Counted from the first letter of the stretch, positions 42,498 through 53,022 are shown. The stretch: 64,000 bases of DNA from Skeletonema tropicum (GCA_037178625.1 JAWZXG010000036.1:1-64000), one strand, 5' to 3'. Numbers and translations are program-made. Notes: a model not told the origin generated them from the letters alone.

Positions 42498-45081
42498 GGT
42501 GTTGCAGGTACGTGTGATACCAAGCCAGCACTTTCTCCTGCAAGGAGTCCGGTATGACGAGTCTGGGTTGTCTAGTGTCTCTGCCCTTAACGATGACTTC
42601 AACATCATCGTAGATCATAAGTTGGAACTGAGAGTCACGCTGAGGTTTCTCAAAGTGCTTTTTCAACTTTGCATCAGCACGCTGTTCGGCGGCAATCTCA
42701 CTAATCGTGACAGGGTAGACCATGTCTTCCTGTTGTTCTACTTGTGAGAAGAGATGCGTCATCACTTGTTTAGGTTGTGGTAATGACTGTGAGTCTTCCG
42801 GGTCATAGTCATTTTTATAATGGCTGAAGAGGGAAACCATCGCGTTCCACTTCTCATGACGGTTGGTTTTCCAGTTGCCGTCGTCATCCACTTCGTCGTC
42901 TTTGTGGGGATTTGTCTTTGGACAGTAGTCAAGACGTGATATCGCGTCGGCTACTGTGTTATCAATACCTTTGATGTACCTGATGTCAGGTCCAAACTCA
43001 TTCAAGATGACCATCCAACGGCGTGTTCGATCAGAAGATTGGCCGATGTTGTCTCTTGTGAGGTTGATGTGATCAGTGTAAATGATAATCTTTTGACCCA
43101 AGAGCATGCTTCGGAATTCTTGAAGTAATTCGACGATAGAGAGGAGCTCTAGGTCCGTGACTGAGTAATTTCGTTGCGCCGTAGTCAGCTTCCTGCTGAA
43201 AAAGGCTAAAGGCCTATTTTTCTGTGTAATTACGCCCCCAAGCTGACGCTTGGACGCATCTGTGTAAATTACGAAAGGCTCATCGTCTTCATATGACGGA
43301 TATGCTAGGATTACGTCCCGTGCAATAATTTTCTTGATCTCTTCAAACGCTTCTTGGTGAATGCTGTCCCAATGCCAAGGCTTAGGCGCTTTACGTGGCG
43401 TCCCATCCTTTTTTCTCTTTTTTGAAAGCTTGGTAGATCCACATTCCGCTACGAGATCAGTGAGCGGAGCAAGAAGATCCGTACGTCGATGCCAAAGGTC
43501 TCGATAGTACTGAATTATTCCGAGAATGCGTCGTAATTCTTTGACGTTTTTCGGCGGCTGAAGAGCCAGAATTGCGTTGACTTTGCTCACTTGAGGTTTA
43601 ATTCCCTCCCGTGACAGAGTATATCCAAGATACTCGACCTCTTCGGCAGCAAAGTTACATTTGGCAGCGTTAACTTGCAGACCTGCGTCACGCAATCTTT
43701 GAAGAACTGTATTTAGTTTCTCCAGATGGTCCTCGAAGGTACCAGCGGTGATGAGCAACAAATCATCAATGTATGCTCTTACATATTCCAAATCGTGGAA
43801 TAGACCGTTCATTTTCGATTGAAAGATGTCTGGACTACAGGCGACCCCCATAGGTAGACGTTTGTAACGATAAAGACCCCATGGAAACACGATAGTGCAA
43901 ATATCCATGGTTGCTGGGTCCAACCTAAGGTGATAGTATCCCATATTAAGGTCAATCGCTGTGGCCCATTGAAAGTCCTCGATCTCCTGCAACGTCTGCG
44001 CAATCTTCGGCAAGGGATAAGGCTTGCGAATCAGGCGTGCATTGAGAGCGCGGGAGTCCGTAAGGAAGCGGACTGTACCATTTGCTTTTGGTATGACGAA
44101 TGAGGGGGCTCCCCATTCGCTTTGCTCAATTGGTTCTAAGACACCAATGTCTATGAGTCTTTTTAGTTCTTTCTTGATTGTATCTCTGTGAATTCGAGGA
44201 ACGGGAAAGGCCCGACCTCGGAATGGCTTTGCTCCTGGTTTCAGCTCAAAATTCACGAATTCCTTGTCCCATGTCCCCAATTTGCCTTCAAACATTGACT
44301 CATGGCGAGTCAATACTTTGAGGAGAGCTTCTTTCTGGCTATTGGTGAGGTTTGGGCAGTTTTCTTCGACCACTTTAGGCAGGTCTGCCTTTTCGTACTT
44401 GGCGTCTAATATCTTGACGACTCTTTCTGTTGCCTGTTTTGTTGAGGATGGTTCCATTGCCTCATTGTAGGTGTTGAAAAGATCGCGTCTAGATTGTAGC
44501 TCTTCGTTCGACTTCATTGGTGTCTGGATTCCATCGAGTGTTAATACTCGGTTTTCGAAATCCAAGAGTGCATTCCAACGGGCCAACGTCTCTATCCCTA
44601 CAATGAGGTCGTACGTTGGGTTATCATTTACAGAAACAATCTTTACATCTGCTTTGCAGGAAAAAATCTTGCTCTGAGAGAGCTCGGGAAAAAGCAAGTC
44701 CATTTTGGCAACGTCGTTGGTGATGAAGTCTCCATTGGAGGTTGTCCATCGTGACGGTTGGCTCTTTCGTACCGCTTCAAATTTAAGGAATTCAGAGCGG
44801 GTGAGGAAAGCTATGTCTCCATCACTACCGGTGTCCAATAAGATTCGAAAGGGCCGAGTCCTCTTGTTAAGTCTCCTTTTAAATACGGGGCTGCCTAAGA
44901 CGACGGTCTTGAGGCCCATCCCTTTCCTTACAGTAGCTTTAAGAGCAGCGTGATGAGCTTTTCTACCACTGTAGTCAATGTTACAAGCGCCGTTTATCGG
45001 CTCACAATCATGGATATGCTTAAAGAGTTTCTTTCTAGGTTTAAGTTCTTCTAGTTGCTCGTATTCGGATTTAGTTTGCAT
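42498..45081 (-). pseudogene. G protease-reverse transcriptase-RNase H
   Basis: ATG at 45081, in the same frame as gag, about 860 residues. Aspartic protease: ILLDTGSDGDIAFL. RT: VIPKANGTVRFLTDSRALNA, WATAIDLNMGYYHLRL (first Asp), LPMGVACSPDIFQ and YIDDLLLI. RNase H: VIYTDASKRQLGG, then LLSIVELLQEFR and IIYTDHINL. The end of the frame is the start of integrase (YHTYLQH), cut by A. Order and motifs are Ty3/Gypsy. The coding frame is open throughout, with no stop or shift before A. Confidence 0.92.
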
Positions 45082-45088
45082 GATTGCG

Positions 45089-45111
45089 TTGGCGCTGCGC
45101 CAATCATCCTA
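45089..45111 (-). promoter_or_regulatory. In-frame TAG plus hairpin between gag and pol of G: candidate readthrough signal
   Basis: Gag stops at TAG (45111-45109) and the pol frame is the same frame, so suppression of one stop would give Gag-Pol. Five bases after TAG begins the palindrome TTGGCGCAGCGCCAA (45103-45089). The arrangement resembles the UAG and downstream RNA structure of gammaretroviruses. Reinitiation at the pol ATG 27 bases on is the alternative. Confidence 0.5.
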
Positions 45112-46707
45112 TTCGCTGTCGGAATCTTCTTCCTCTTCGCTGTAGCTCATGCTACGCTTCTTCTTCTTGGCACTTCCCTTCTGAAGGGCATGCACTGACT
45201 TTCTCAATTTCTTGTTCTCGGCTTTCATGCTGGCTAGCATATCTACTACTTCTTTATTGCTGTAGTTGTCACGACCGCGCTGACGTTTCAAGCTGCCATC
45301 TTCATTGTACTTTTGACAGTCAGCGGTATTGTGGTTGTGATGAGCGCCTCCAAACTTCTTGCAAAGTTTGCAATGTTTCGTTTCGCTGTCCGCTTGGTTT
45401 TGGTTTCCTTGACCATTCTTGCGGTTTCCACGTTGGTTGTTGCGGGTACTGGAATTCTTACCAGCACCACCACCACCTCCTCCCCCCCCCTGGGGTTGAG
45501 AAGCTTTCTGCTCGGTGCGCACTTGATCGACAAGGGGCTGAAGTTCATTCGCCAAAAGTTTGACGTCAAAACGTACAGTGTTGTTAGCATTATGCGATTT
45601 GAACAGAGTCTGCACCTTTTTGGGCATGCAGTCGACCAGGATGTCACATAATTCCTTCTGGGTGAAAGGCTTGTTCCCCCATGGGACCTGATCGTTATTG
45701 ATATACATTGGATTATCCTTTATGCTCGGCAACAAGGGAATGTTACGATTAATATCTTCCAGGAAGCCCACAAAGTCCTTCACTGGGATTTCGCCGTTGG
45801 GAGGAAAAAGAGCATGATTAGTCATCTTTTTCTTTTGGATTTCGGCACGGCCGTAACCCCCCTGATGCACAGCATGGCTGCGAATGGCGTTCATGATGCC
45901 CTCAAAGGAAAGTCCCCGAGGAGCGTCAATCTCATGTGTTACTTCTTGCATTTCGTAGCGGAACTTGACGTCTGGATCGTTGAAGGTGACGTCGTCGACC
46001 CTGTCATCATACATTTCGATGCGACCTACTGGTTCGTCTTTGGTATTGTCCCACTGGAAAGCTACCTTTTTCAATTCATATGATGTAACTTCATGCGTGA
46101 TAGGTTTAAGTAGGGTAGTTTCCACCGTGTCGGTGAAGGTTCCATGGAGATCTCCGATGAAGTTGATGTACATTGTGCGCATCTTTTCTACCCTGTCAAG
46201 AATACTATCCTTGGTGCTTTCTAGCGCCTCGGCTATTTGTTTGACTTCTTTTTTTGTTTTCTTGATGTCCTCTTCGGAACCACCAAACTTTTTGAGATTT
46301 TCGAGCTTGGCTCTTATTTTGTTGTAGTGTTGTTGATGCGCGTCCCTGACGCTGACCAAATCTTCAAGCTGCGCAATGAGCTTGGTATCATAGTAGGCGT
46401 TAATGCATTCTGCTTGTTTTTGGATGAAGTCGTCGTAGGCTCTGCTGACGAGCGAGCTGACTTGTTTTTTTACACCTCCTATTTTGATTTCGAACCGGTT
46501 GCCGGCCGTCGGTGGGCGAGTCTTCGTTGGGTCCCTGGAGAAACTGAACGTTACACGTTCTTCGTTCAGGAACCAGCCGCGTTCGACTTTAAGTTTTGGA
46601 TTTGCAGTCTTGTGCTGATTGATTTGAGAGTACGTGTTCGCTGTGAACCGATCTCTTACCATCCAACTATTGCTGTCGTTGACTAGTACTCTGAGTAATC
46701 TCGACAT
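45109..46707 (-). CDS. G Gag protein (532 aa)
   Basis: Starts MSRLLRVLVNDSNSW. A long coiled coil at about residues 105-185 (LEDLVSVRDAHQQHYNKIRA) is followed by a capsid-like middle (GLSFEGIMNAIRSH, PFTQKELCDILVDCMPKKVQ). A Gly run and an Asn/Arg/Gln-rich nucleic-acid-binding stretch lead to a zinc-knuckle-like CKLCKKFGGAHHNHNTADC. The tail is Lys-rich, then strongly acidic (YSEEEEDSDSE). Coiled coil, knuckle and basic linker suit particle assembly and RNA packaging. It ends in TAG. Confidence 0.88.
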   Translation of the reverse strand: MSRLLRVLVNDSNSWMVRDRFTANTYSQINQHKTANPKLKVERGWFLNEERVTFSFSRDPTKTRPPTAGNRFEIKIGGVKKQVSSLVSRAYDDFIQKQAECINAYYDTKLIAQLEDLVSVRDAHQQHYNKIRAKLENLKKFGGSEEDIKKTKKEVKQIAEALESTKDSILDRVEKMRTMYINFIGDLHGTFTDTVETTLLKPITHEVTSYELKKVAFQWDNTKDEPVGRIEMYDDRVDDVTFNDPDVKFRYEMQEVTHEIDAPRGLSFEGIMNAIRSHAVHQGGYGRAEIQKKKMTNHALFPPNGEIPVKDFVGFLEDINRNIPLLPSIKDNPMYINNDQVPWGNKPFTQKELCDILVDCMPKKVQTLFKSHNANNTVRFDVKLLANELQPLVDQVRTEQKASQPQGGGGGGGGAGKNSSTRNNQRGNRKNGQGNQNQADSETKHCKLCKKFGGAHHNHNTADCQKYNEDGSLKRQRGRDNYSNKEVVDMLASMKAENKKLRKSVHALQKGSAKKKKRSMSYSEEEEDSDSE

Positions 46708-46787
46708 CGTCTTCTCTTTATTTTAGAGGAATCTGCTACTTTCACTGCCTGTTCCTTGGGAACAGGACCGAGTAATAATATTATTAG
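46708..46787 (-). promoter_or_regulatory. G leader between 5' LTR and gag
   Basis: No TGG-starting tRNA primer site follows the LTR. Instead there are two perfect inverted repeats: TAATAATATTATTA (46773-46786), beginning one base after the LTR, and CTGTTCC-TTG-GGAACAG (46749-46765). They may serve in priming, dimerisation or packaging; function is inference. Confidence 0.5.
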
Positions 46788-47082
46788 TGTCAGCGGCGGT
46801 AGCTGATACGGTGAGTTGAAAGAATAATTTGGTTGTTATGAAAATTATGCTAGTCTGCGTTAAGAGTGATCGATGCAGCTTCCGGAAGAAGATGGCTGAA
46901 GGAAGACACGTCATCGATTGATTACGTCAGTAATGAGATCCTGTGGCTCTCATACGTTATCTGTTACTTAACGTGGAAGGAAGGACAGACAATGACTTAG
47001 CGAGCCATTGGCGAGCTGGACCGTGTGCTAGGCTACAGGAAACGGGATTGGTATCTGGCTAATGTAGCCAGTGCCTATGACA
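46788..47082 (-). repeat. G 5' LTR (295 bp)
   Basis: Identical by eye to 17751-18045, with GTCTG duplicated at 47083-47087. Confidence 0.93.
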
Positions 47083-47891
47083 GTCTGAGCGTTCATACGC
47101 GGAAGACTAGCATTGTTATTTTGAGAGGCAATAATATCCTTTGTGGCTGTACTACCAGGAAGCACCTCGACCCATGATTCTGCCGGGTTCTCATCTTCAT
47201 GATAGCGTGTAAGGTCAATACCTGGTAGTTCTGCAGGTGTGTGTGAGTGTCGTTCAATGTCACTAGGGAGCGTTTCGGTAGTAACTTCATCATCTAGGTC
47301 CCAATCGTATCGTTGTTTCATGCTATTCAGGAATTCAAGCTTGCGACCTGCGTTATTCCGTTTAGATTTCCGTCCCCAGGCGTTCATGCGTTTAATGATG
47401 TCATCGGACATGCTGACTGCTTTATTCACATGACGTGACAGGAGCTTTCCTGTCTCGATACAGAAAACATAGTACGTCCCAGTTGCACTACCAGTGGGGC
47501 CAAGAGCAATACCTGGACGAGTTCTTGGCTTGTTGTCGTTAGTGATGTTCCTGATATCAGCTGCCTCGACATATTCTCCAAAGAGAAATTTACACGAGAG
47601 GGTAAAATCTGTTACCTGTCCAGTAACAATAGTCCGAGGACTCCATTCTTCGGAGATTCCTTGTGCAGCCGGTAGTGCATTCAACCACCACACTGCGAAC
47701 TCCACCGCTCTAATAATGATCCAATGATGAAGGATCTTAAAAGGTAAAACTGATGTGACACAACGTGCCCTTTCCTGAATAGTCCGGAGGGCGCGTTCTA
47801 TTTCCCCTACATGTTCACGTGGTGCAACGCATTCAATATCCACAAGGCAGTGTTCTCGCGCCTTTTCAAATTCCACGTCAACGAACACATC
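47083..47891 (-). pseudogene. C1 integrase C-terminal half and linker
   Basis: About 265 residues. The CoDi-type string EHVGEIERALRTIQERARC corresponds to the Glu-containing end of the integrase core. It is followed by VEFAVWWLNALPAAQG, the SCKFLFGEY region and an acidic linker. The 5' side jumps into LTR sequence at 47892. The 3' side runs into G and continues in frame at 17750. The DDE Asp residues lie in the deleted part. Confidence 0.82.
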
Positions 47892-48011
47892 ATTTTAATT
47901 ATGGTCATTGTCTGGTCATTGTCTTCATTCTTCCTCATGGTCAAAACACGACGTGTCGAAGTGTTGTTGAAGGAACTTCAACTTAGTTCCTAAAATGTAT
48001 ATTTCTTAACA
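47892..48011 (-). repeat. C1 5' LTR, first 120 bp only
   Basis: Matches 15391-15510 of the complete LTR; the remaining 74 bp and the 5' half of the internal region are deleted. GATTT follows at 48012-48016. Confidence 0.9.
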
Positions 48012-48021
48012 GATTTTCGAA

Positions 48022-48065
48022 CGCCGACCCCATGCCTGCGTGAGGCAGGCGATGGGGTCAGCGGC
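48022..48065. other. Strong GC-rich hairpin beside the transposon stack
   Basis: GACCCCATGCCTGC pairs with GCAGGCGATGGGGTC (one bulged base), loop GTGAG, with GCCG/GCGGC extending the base. It lies in otherwise AT-rich DNA about 10 bases from the C1 border. No gene ends nearby, so it is not an obvious terminator. Confidence 0.7.
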
Positions 48066-48533
48066 AGATTCTTCTCACTACTCACTAACTTCAGCTAATA
48101 AAATTCTTTTCTCTAGAGCATTGCCTAGCCGTATCATAGCTTATGCGGGCAGCATTACTTATTCGATCAAATGAGTCAGTTGTACGATTCGAAACGATAG
48201 GGTGCCAAAAAATCGCTGTAACATTTGTGTGACGATATTCGAACACTGTTATGTTGGTGTAACAAAATGTAACAATGACTAACCCTAACAAAATTCCTTC
48301 CCGCAATAATTCAGGATTTCTACACTTAAGGGCTTCCCGCAATTTCTCAAAACGAATGTGAACAACCCTGGATTCTTGAGTATTCGTTTTTGTTCTTGGC
48401 GCTTCACGGGTCCCTCCCCGTTTGCGATTATTTTGAGTGCCTTTCGAAAGAATCAGGCTACTGCTAAATGGTGTGGCATTCTAACCAGCGGTGAAAAATA
48501 CTTTGCCTTCGATAGACGCAAGAAACTTGAACC
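48066..48533. other. Spacer before the hypothetical gene
   Basis: No gene is supported. A small minus ORF (48091-48342) lacks protein-like features. Confidence 0.45.
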
Positions 48534-49082
48534 ATGACATCAACATCAACAGGTAAATGCTCAGGCGTAGGCGCAGGTGGTCTCACTCTCACCGTCCCTA
48601 CCAAACGCCATGACCACGACCACGCAGGAAACAAGCACAGGAATGTTGTTGGGGAAACCCAGCAAGACGCCTTCTCTCGTTACTCCAATGATCTCCTCCG
48701 TTTGAAGGCAATCTTGCTTTTCGACGAAGATGAAGATGATGCCGGAGATAAAGCAGATGACGACTTGGACTCTCTTGCCACGATCAATCGAGCCCTGACC
48801 AGTGTGGGACTGAGAAATCTTCATCTCAACCAAGGTCAAAGTCATGGCAATGCAGCGGATGTCTCCAAGCGCCGTAGAGGAAACAACTCACGTCCTCTGC
48901 AACAAGGCAATCAACGCAAGACGAGGTTATCTTGGGAAGCTCATCCGAGTTTACTACTTCACGATTTGTTTTCGGAGCTTGAAGATTTAGATCATGATCA
49001 TTGTGTATCTGAGGATGAAGATGACCAAACAGATGAGATCATCCAAATCCAGCATAAGGCAATGTCACAAATAAAAGAGTAG
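48534..49082 (+). CDS. Hypothetical acidic protein (182 aa)
   Basis: Unrecognised. The N-terminus is Ser/Thr/Gly-rich with a His/Asp patch (KRHDHDHAGNKHRN). The middle is acidic (LLFDEDEDDAGDKADDDLDS), then come basic residues (SKRRRGN) and a hydrophobic helix-like motif TRLSWEAHPSLLLHDLFSEL, the part most likely to be a conserved interaction motif. The C-terminus is acidic. No leader or membrane segment. It looks like a small nuclear regulator, but that is only composition. It is the first host gene right of the stack. Confidence 0.6.
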   Translation: MTSTSTGKCSGVGAGGLTLTVPTKRHDHDHAGNKHRNVVGETQQDAFSRYSNDLLRLKAILLFDEDEDDAGDKADDDLDSLATINRALTSVGLRNLHLNQGQSHGNAADVSKRRRGNNSRPLQQGNQRKTRLSWEAHPSLLLHDLFSELEDLDHDHCVSEDEDDQTDEIIQIQHKAMSQIKE

Positions 49083-49439
49083 ACTCTCAGAATGGAGCTC
49101 GTGCAGCAAAAGCAAATAGTTCACGGAAGAGTAGAGTAGGTAGTAACATAGGTTCTTGTATAGTCTTACAAATTATTCTTCGTCTTTGCTGCATCCTATA
49201 CAATATGAACATCTCAGTCTTTGGCTTGAAATGTAACAGCGAGCCTTGCAAGAACGATATCTGTGCTTCTCGCTTTTCACAATATCCTACCTTGAGCAGG
49301 AGCAATGTACTACTAGCTGTCTCGGTGTACTTTAGCAGTCTTCGTTCTCATATCATGGTGTAATGAGTCAATAGGACGGCTTAATGCTATATTGACAGCG
49401 TTGGAAACAGATTACGGCTGTTATAAGAGATACTACTAA

Positions 49440-50276
49440 GCACATTAGCGCTGCCATGACGGGTTGCCAACTTCTTATAAGTGATGCTACAAATCGTAAC
49501 TGACATGAGAGGTCAAATTTGAGCTGGCCGGCAGAACCACAACCAACCATATCGTATCTATCGTCAGTATGCTCGCTCATGAGCCGCTTCTAGAGGCGCC
49601 ACATACACGGTGGCGATGGTACACAAGCACATTAGCACTGCTCAGACGGATTGCGTGAGTAGAAGCGATGCTAAGTACAGCTTTGTAGCCGATCTGAGAG
49701 GTCCAATTTGAGCTAGCCGGCCGTGCCACATTGTAACAAATCGTACCTATTGTCCTCAATATGTGCATGAGCCGCTTGTACTGGCCGATTATACTCGGTG
49801 GTGATACTATACGAAAACATTAGCACTGTCCAGACGGACAGCGTGCGTAGAAGCGATGCTACAGCCTCGTAGCTCATATGAGAGGTTCATTGTGGGCTGG
49901 CCGGCAGCACCACATTGTAACAAATCGTACCAATCGTCGTCAATTCGCGATTGAGCCGCTTCTACTGGCCGATTATACTCGGTGGTGATACTATACGAAA
50001 ACATTAGCTCTGCCATGACGGATGGTGAGCGTAGAAGCGATGCTAAAGCCTCGTGCTCATATGAGAGGTCCAGTGTGAGCTCGCCAATGAACCAAATCGT
50101 ATCTATCGTCATCAATTCGCGATTGAGCCGCTTCTAGTAGCCCATTATACTTGGTGGCGATACTATACAAGCACATTAGCACTGCCCAGACGGACAGTGT
50201 GCGTAGAAGCGATGCTACATTCTCGTAGCTGATGTGAGAGCTTCAGTGTGAGTTGGCTGGAACCACCACATACTAC
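49440..50276. repeat. Tandem satellite, about 170-190 bp per unit, 4-5 units
   Basis: Recurring landmarks are GAGCCGCTTCTA (49577, 49768, 49953 and 50124, spaced 191, 185 and 171), ACATTAGCACTGCCCAGACGG, GTAGAAGCGATGCTA, ATGAGAGGTCCA, and GCTGGCCGGCAG followed by CACATTGTAACAAATCGTA. Units are 80-90% alike by eye. Short ORFs inside are spurious. A related fragment lies at 13838-13905. Confidence 0.85.
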
Positions 50277-50857
50277 CAATTGATCTTTCCTGTTGATTTT
50301 TTGCGTTTGAGTCGTTACTCATTAGTAATTTCAATACTTGTTGTTTATACTTTTCTAATTTGTTTGTACTGCGTTGTGCGTAGATGTATTGCGCTGGTGG
50401 AACTGTACGATAGTTTTGAAGTCGTCGTTGACCTGATAAGGCAAATTTTTTCGTGCCGACAGCTTAATATTCAACGACGACTTAGATACTCCGCTCAGTT
50501 TTAGCACCTTGTACTGGTTCAATATTGTTGATTACGAAATCATGATAGCAAAATATGTATAACCATTAGAAGCCATGTCTGCATCCTCGTAGGTGACCTG
50601 ATAAAATCGAATTTGAACTCATACACGTTTGGAGTTGTAGATTCAATAAGTGTCTTACGTTTGACGATGTTCTTTGCTGTTGTCTTGTTAATATCCCTCG
50701 CGCTATGACTGATATTAGCAATGAATTCCAATGTGTTTACGTCATATCTGTTCAACAAGTATTAAGTATATACATATTAATTATTTTCGCAATTTTCGCA
50801 AGGATTTCATTCATGATAGCAGTAGATTATTGTTCTTTGTAGGATGGGCATTCAACT
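50277..50857. other. Spacer between satellite and CCT gene
   Basis: AT-rich, no supported gene. It should contain the 3' end of the CCT-domain transcript. Confidence 0.45.
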
Positions 50858-53022
50858 CTATGAAAGACTCATCAACTCGCGCATAAGCATTTCATCTTCC
50901 TTCTTCACAAAACGGCCCTTGACACGTAATCGACTGTCTGCAAAATTCTTTCGAACGTCATATTTCACTTTCTTCACCCATACACGGTGATTTCGCTTGG
51001 CAAGGAATTTATTAATCCGCAGTTCTCTGCTTGTAGGTGAGTACGCACCGACCCAACCTTCAGGTCCTTTCACATCAAGGAGTCCATTTTCGTCTAGTCG
51101 AACAGTAAGATTTGGATCACTCATTGAGCGTGGTCTTCCAAGACCAGATTTGACCACTTTAGGCCCATCGTCGTCTTTGCCATCGCCTTTCTTCTTACTT
51201 GAATCGGCTTTATCCTTCTTCCGAGTGTACGGCTTCCTCTCTTTCTTCGGTTTGGTAGGTGTTGATGAATCATTTTTATCTTTCTTTGTTTTTGTTTTCC
51301 CCTGCCCCGCTTTGGATTTGCTAGTTGTTGTTGTTGCTGTGCTAGGTGTCATGGCATTCTTGCCACCCATGAGAGCATCACATTCACTCGAGTTCTGCCG
51401 CTGTTGTGACGCTGTTACATTTTGATCCAGCCACTGCCCAAATGCATCGTCTGGATTCGCCCCATCCAATAAAAATCCAGGAAGTGCCAAAGAATTCGCT
51501 CTCATTCGATGGAGGTTAATATCATCTATCGAATCACCCCTCGCTCTGGACACCCTTGAAAATTGAATCGGTTCTACAGAATCATGGGACACCTCCCCAG
51601 CAATGGGAACACCACCTTCCCCCTCTCCTCCTCCTCCCCCAGCAGCAGCAGCAGAAGAAGAATGAGCTTGTTCATCATTCGTCCCCCCCTCAATCCCCTC
51701 CATATCACCAAACATCATATCCGTATCATCATCACCCCCAACATTCAAAAAGTCCAAATCCAAATCCCCCAACAAGTCTACATCCGACGATCGAGACAAT
51801 AATGCTCCCGACTTGATCATCTCTTCAAGGGCGGATGTGTCTCCTGATTCATACTTGTCGATTGCACCCTGTACGGAACTATCGCCGGCGATGATTAGAT
51901 CTTTCAGGAGAGATTTTTGATCACGGCTGATTATGCCATTGTCTTCTAGGTCGGACATGGACCGGAGTCTGCCGGAGATGCTCTGTTTTGGGGCGGGGTG
52001 TGTGTGCAGGATGTTTTTTACATGCATATTACAGAGGTTAGAAAAAGACAAACGTTTTTGTTGTTGATACAGGAAACCAATGGGAACATCATACACACTC
52101 TTCAAGAGAAACTTACCCCAGCCCTCATGCGCTTCCCAAAATGACTATTCTCATACGAAGTTCCAAAATGAGTTGGTGGAGTGTGAGAAATTGGTTGATG
52201 ATGCTTCTGCTGTTGTTGTTGTTGCTGCACGCTACTACTGTTGTTGTTGTTGTTGTTGTTATAAATGCCATTTAAGAACATGGCAGCACTTCCATGACTC
52301 TCCCCTCTCCCTCTTGCACCACCTACAGGGATAGCTCTACTAGTAGTAGCCGACGTATAATTGCTCGTAAGTGGTGTTGTATCAGTATCCATTGACATGA
52401 TACCAGAAGAAATCGACGAACTAGTCCCTTCTGGAAGTCGTGGTAGATTCGCCGCCTGATGTAGTAGTGGTGTTGTCTGCTGTTGTTGCTGCTGCTGTTG
52501 TTGTTGTTGTTGTTGCACCACCCCTCCCAACATGGAATTAAATGTAGACGATGTTGATCCCGAAATGGCCGTGGTAGACGTTCCCTCCGACATGGCATCG
52601 CCCACCAGTGGTGTTAGTAATCCGCTTATACTCATCCCCCGCCCATCTTTGCCCAAATGTGTGAAAATTTGATCAAATTCGGATCCCATGGTGAGTGACC
52701 TATCCCGATCAGTTTCTTCTTTGATACCGGATAATGGGATGTCAATTGTTAGTGGTGCAGGTGACGATGATGTTGGTGGTGGTGGTGGTTGTGGCGCTTG
52801 CTGATTATTTGTTTGACCATGATTGTAATTATTATTATTGTTGTTGATATTTTTCTGAGCATGTTCGTAATGTGTCAGTAGTGATCCAAGATTGCCCTGC
52901 TGCGGCGATGATTGTTGTTGTTGTGAATGCTCATCGTGAGAGGAGGTTACGCTCCCCCCAACAACGCTACTACCGTCAGGCGGTGCAGTTAGCGTTCCTT
53001 TTCCCGTTCTGGTTGCCACCAT
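50858..53022 (-). CDS. CCT-domain regulatory protein (CONSTANS/TOC1-type motif), two exons
   Basis: Exons 53022-52117 and 51982-50858 are joined across a 134-bp intron (GTAAGT ... AACAG, phase 0), giving 676 residues. The C-terminal CCT domain (RELRINKFLAKRNHRVWVKKVKYDVRK and VKGRFVKKEDE) is a nuclear DNA- or partner-binding motif of plant and algal regulators. Upstream lie a conserved-looking SISGRLRSMSDLEDNGIISRD at the exon join, acidic and Gly/Ala stretches, and a Lys-rich segment (KPKKERKPYTRKKDKADSSKK) before GRPRSMSDP. The N-terminal half has long Gln and Asn runs (Q13 around residue 170; N7-N8). No B-box or receiver domain. Likely a transcription factor; its target is unknown. Confidence 0.88.

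Larger units (their letters stand above)
17751..47082 (-). mobile_element. G: Ty3/Gypsy-type LTR retrotransposon with nested insertions (29.3 kb including them)
   Basis: 295-bp LTRs at 17751-18045 and 46788-47082 begin TGTCA and end TGACA and look identical; GTCTG is duplicated outside them (17746-17750 and 47083-47087). Minus-strand order is 5' LTR, leader, gag (45109-46707), in-frame TAG, protease-RT-RNase H (42498-45081), [element A], integrase (18263-19270), polypurine tract, 3' LTR. The order RT-RNaseH-integrase marks it as Gypsy. Without the insert it would be about 6.1 kb. It inserted in C1 pol between integrase and RT. Confidence 0.93.
15317..48011 (-). mobile_element. C1: Copia-type LTR retrotransposon, 5'-deleted, host of the nested stack
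   Basis: The outermost element. The left LTR (15317-15510) and the partial right LTR (47892-48011) share TGTT...AACA ends and identical sequence, and 5-bp GATTT flanks them at 15312-15316 and 48012-48016. On the minus strand the order is truncated 5' LTR, part of integrase (47083-47891), reverse transcriptase and RNase H (15534-17750), 3' LTR. Gag, protease and the start of integrase are missing: sequence jumps from the LTR directly into integrase at 47891/47892. The middle is occupied by the 29.3-kb element G. The remaining C1 sequence is only about 3.4 kb. It cannot move alone. Confidence 0.88.

Noticed and set aside
47028..47888. C1 ORF continuing to 47028
   Set aside because: The last 18 or so codons lie in the LTR of G; the true frame continues at 17750.
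49440..50276. CRISPR array
   Set aside because: Units are long tandem satellite repeats without short constant repeats and unique spacers, and the genome is eukaryotic.
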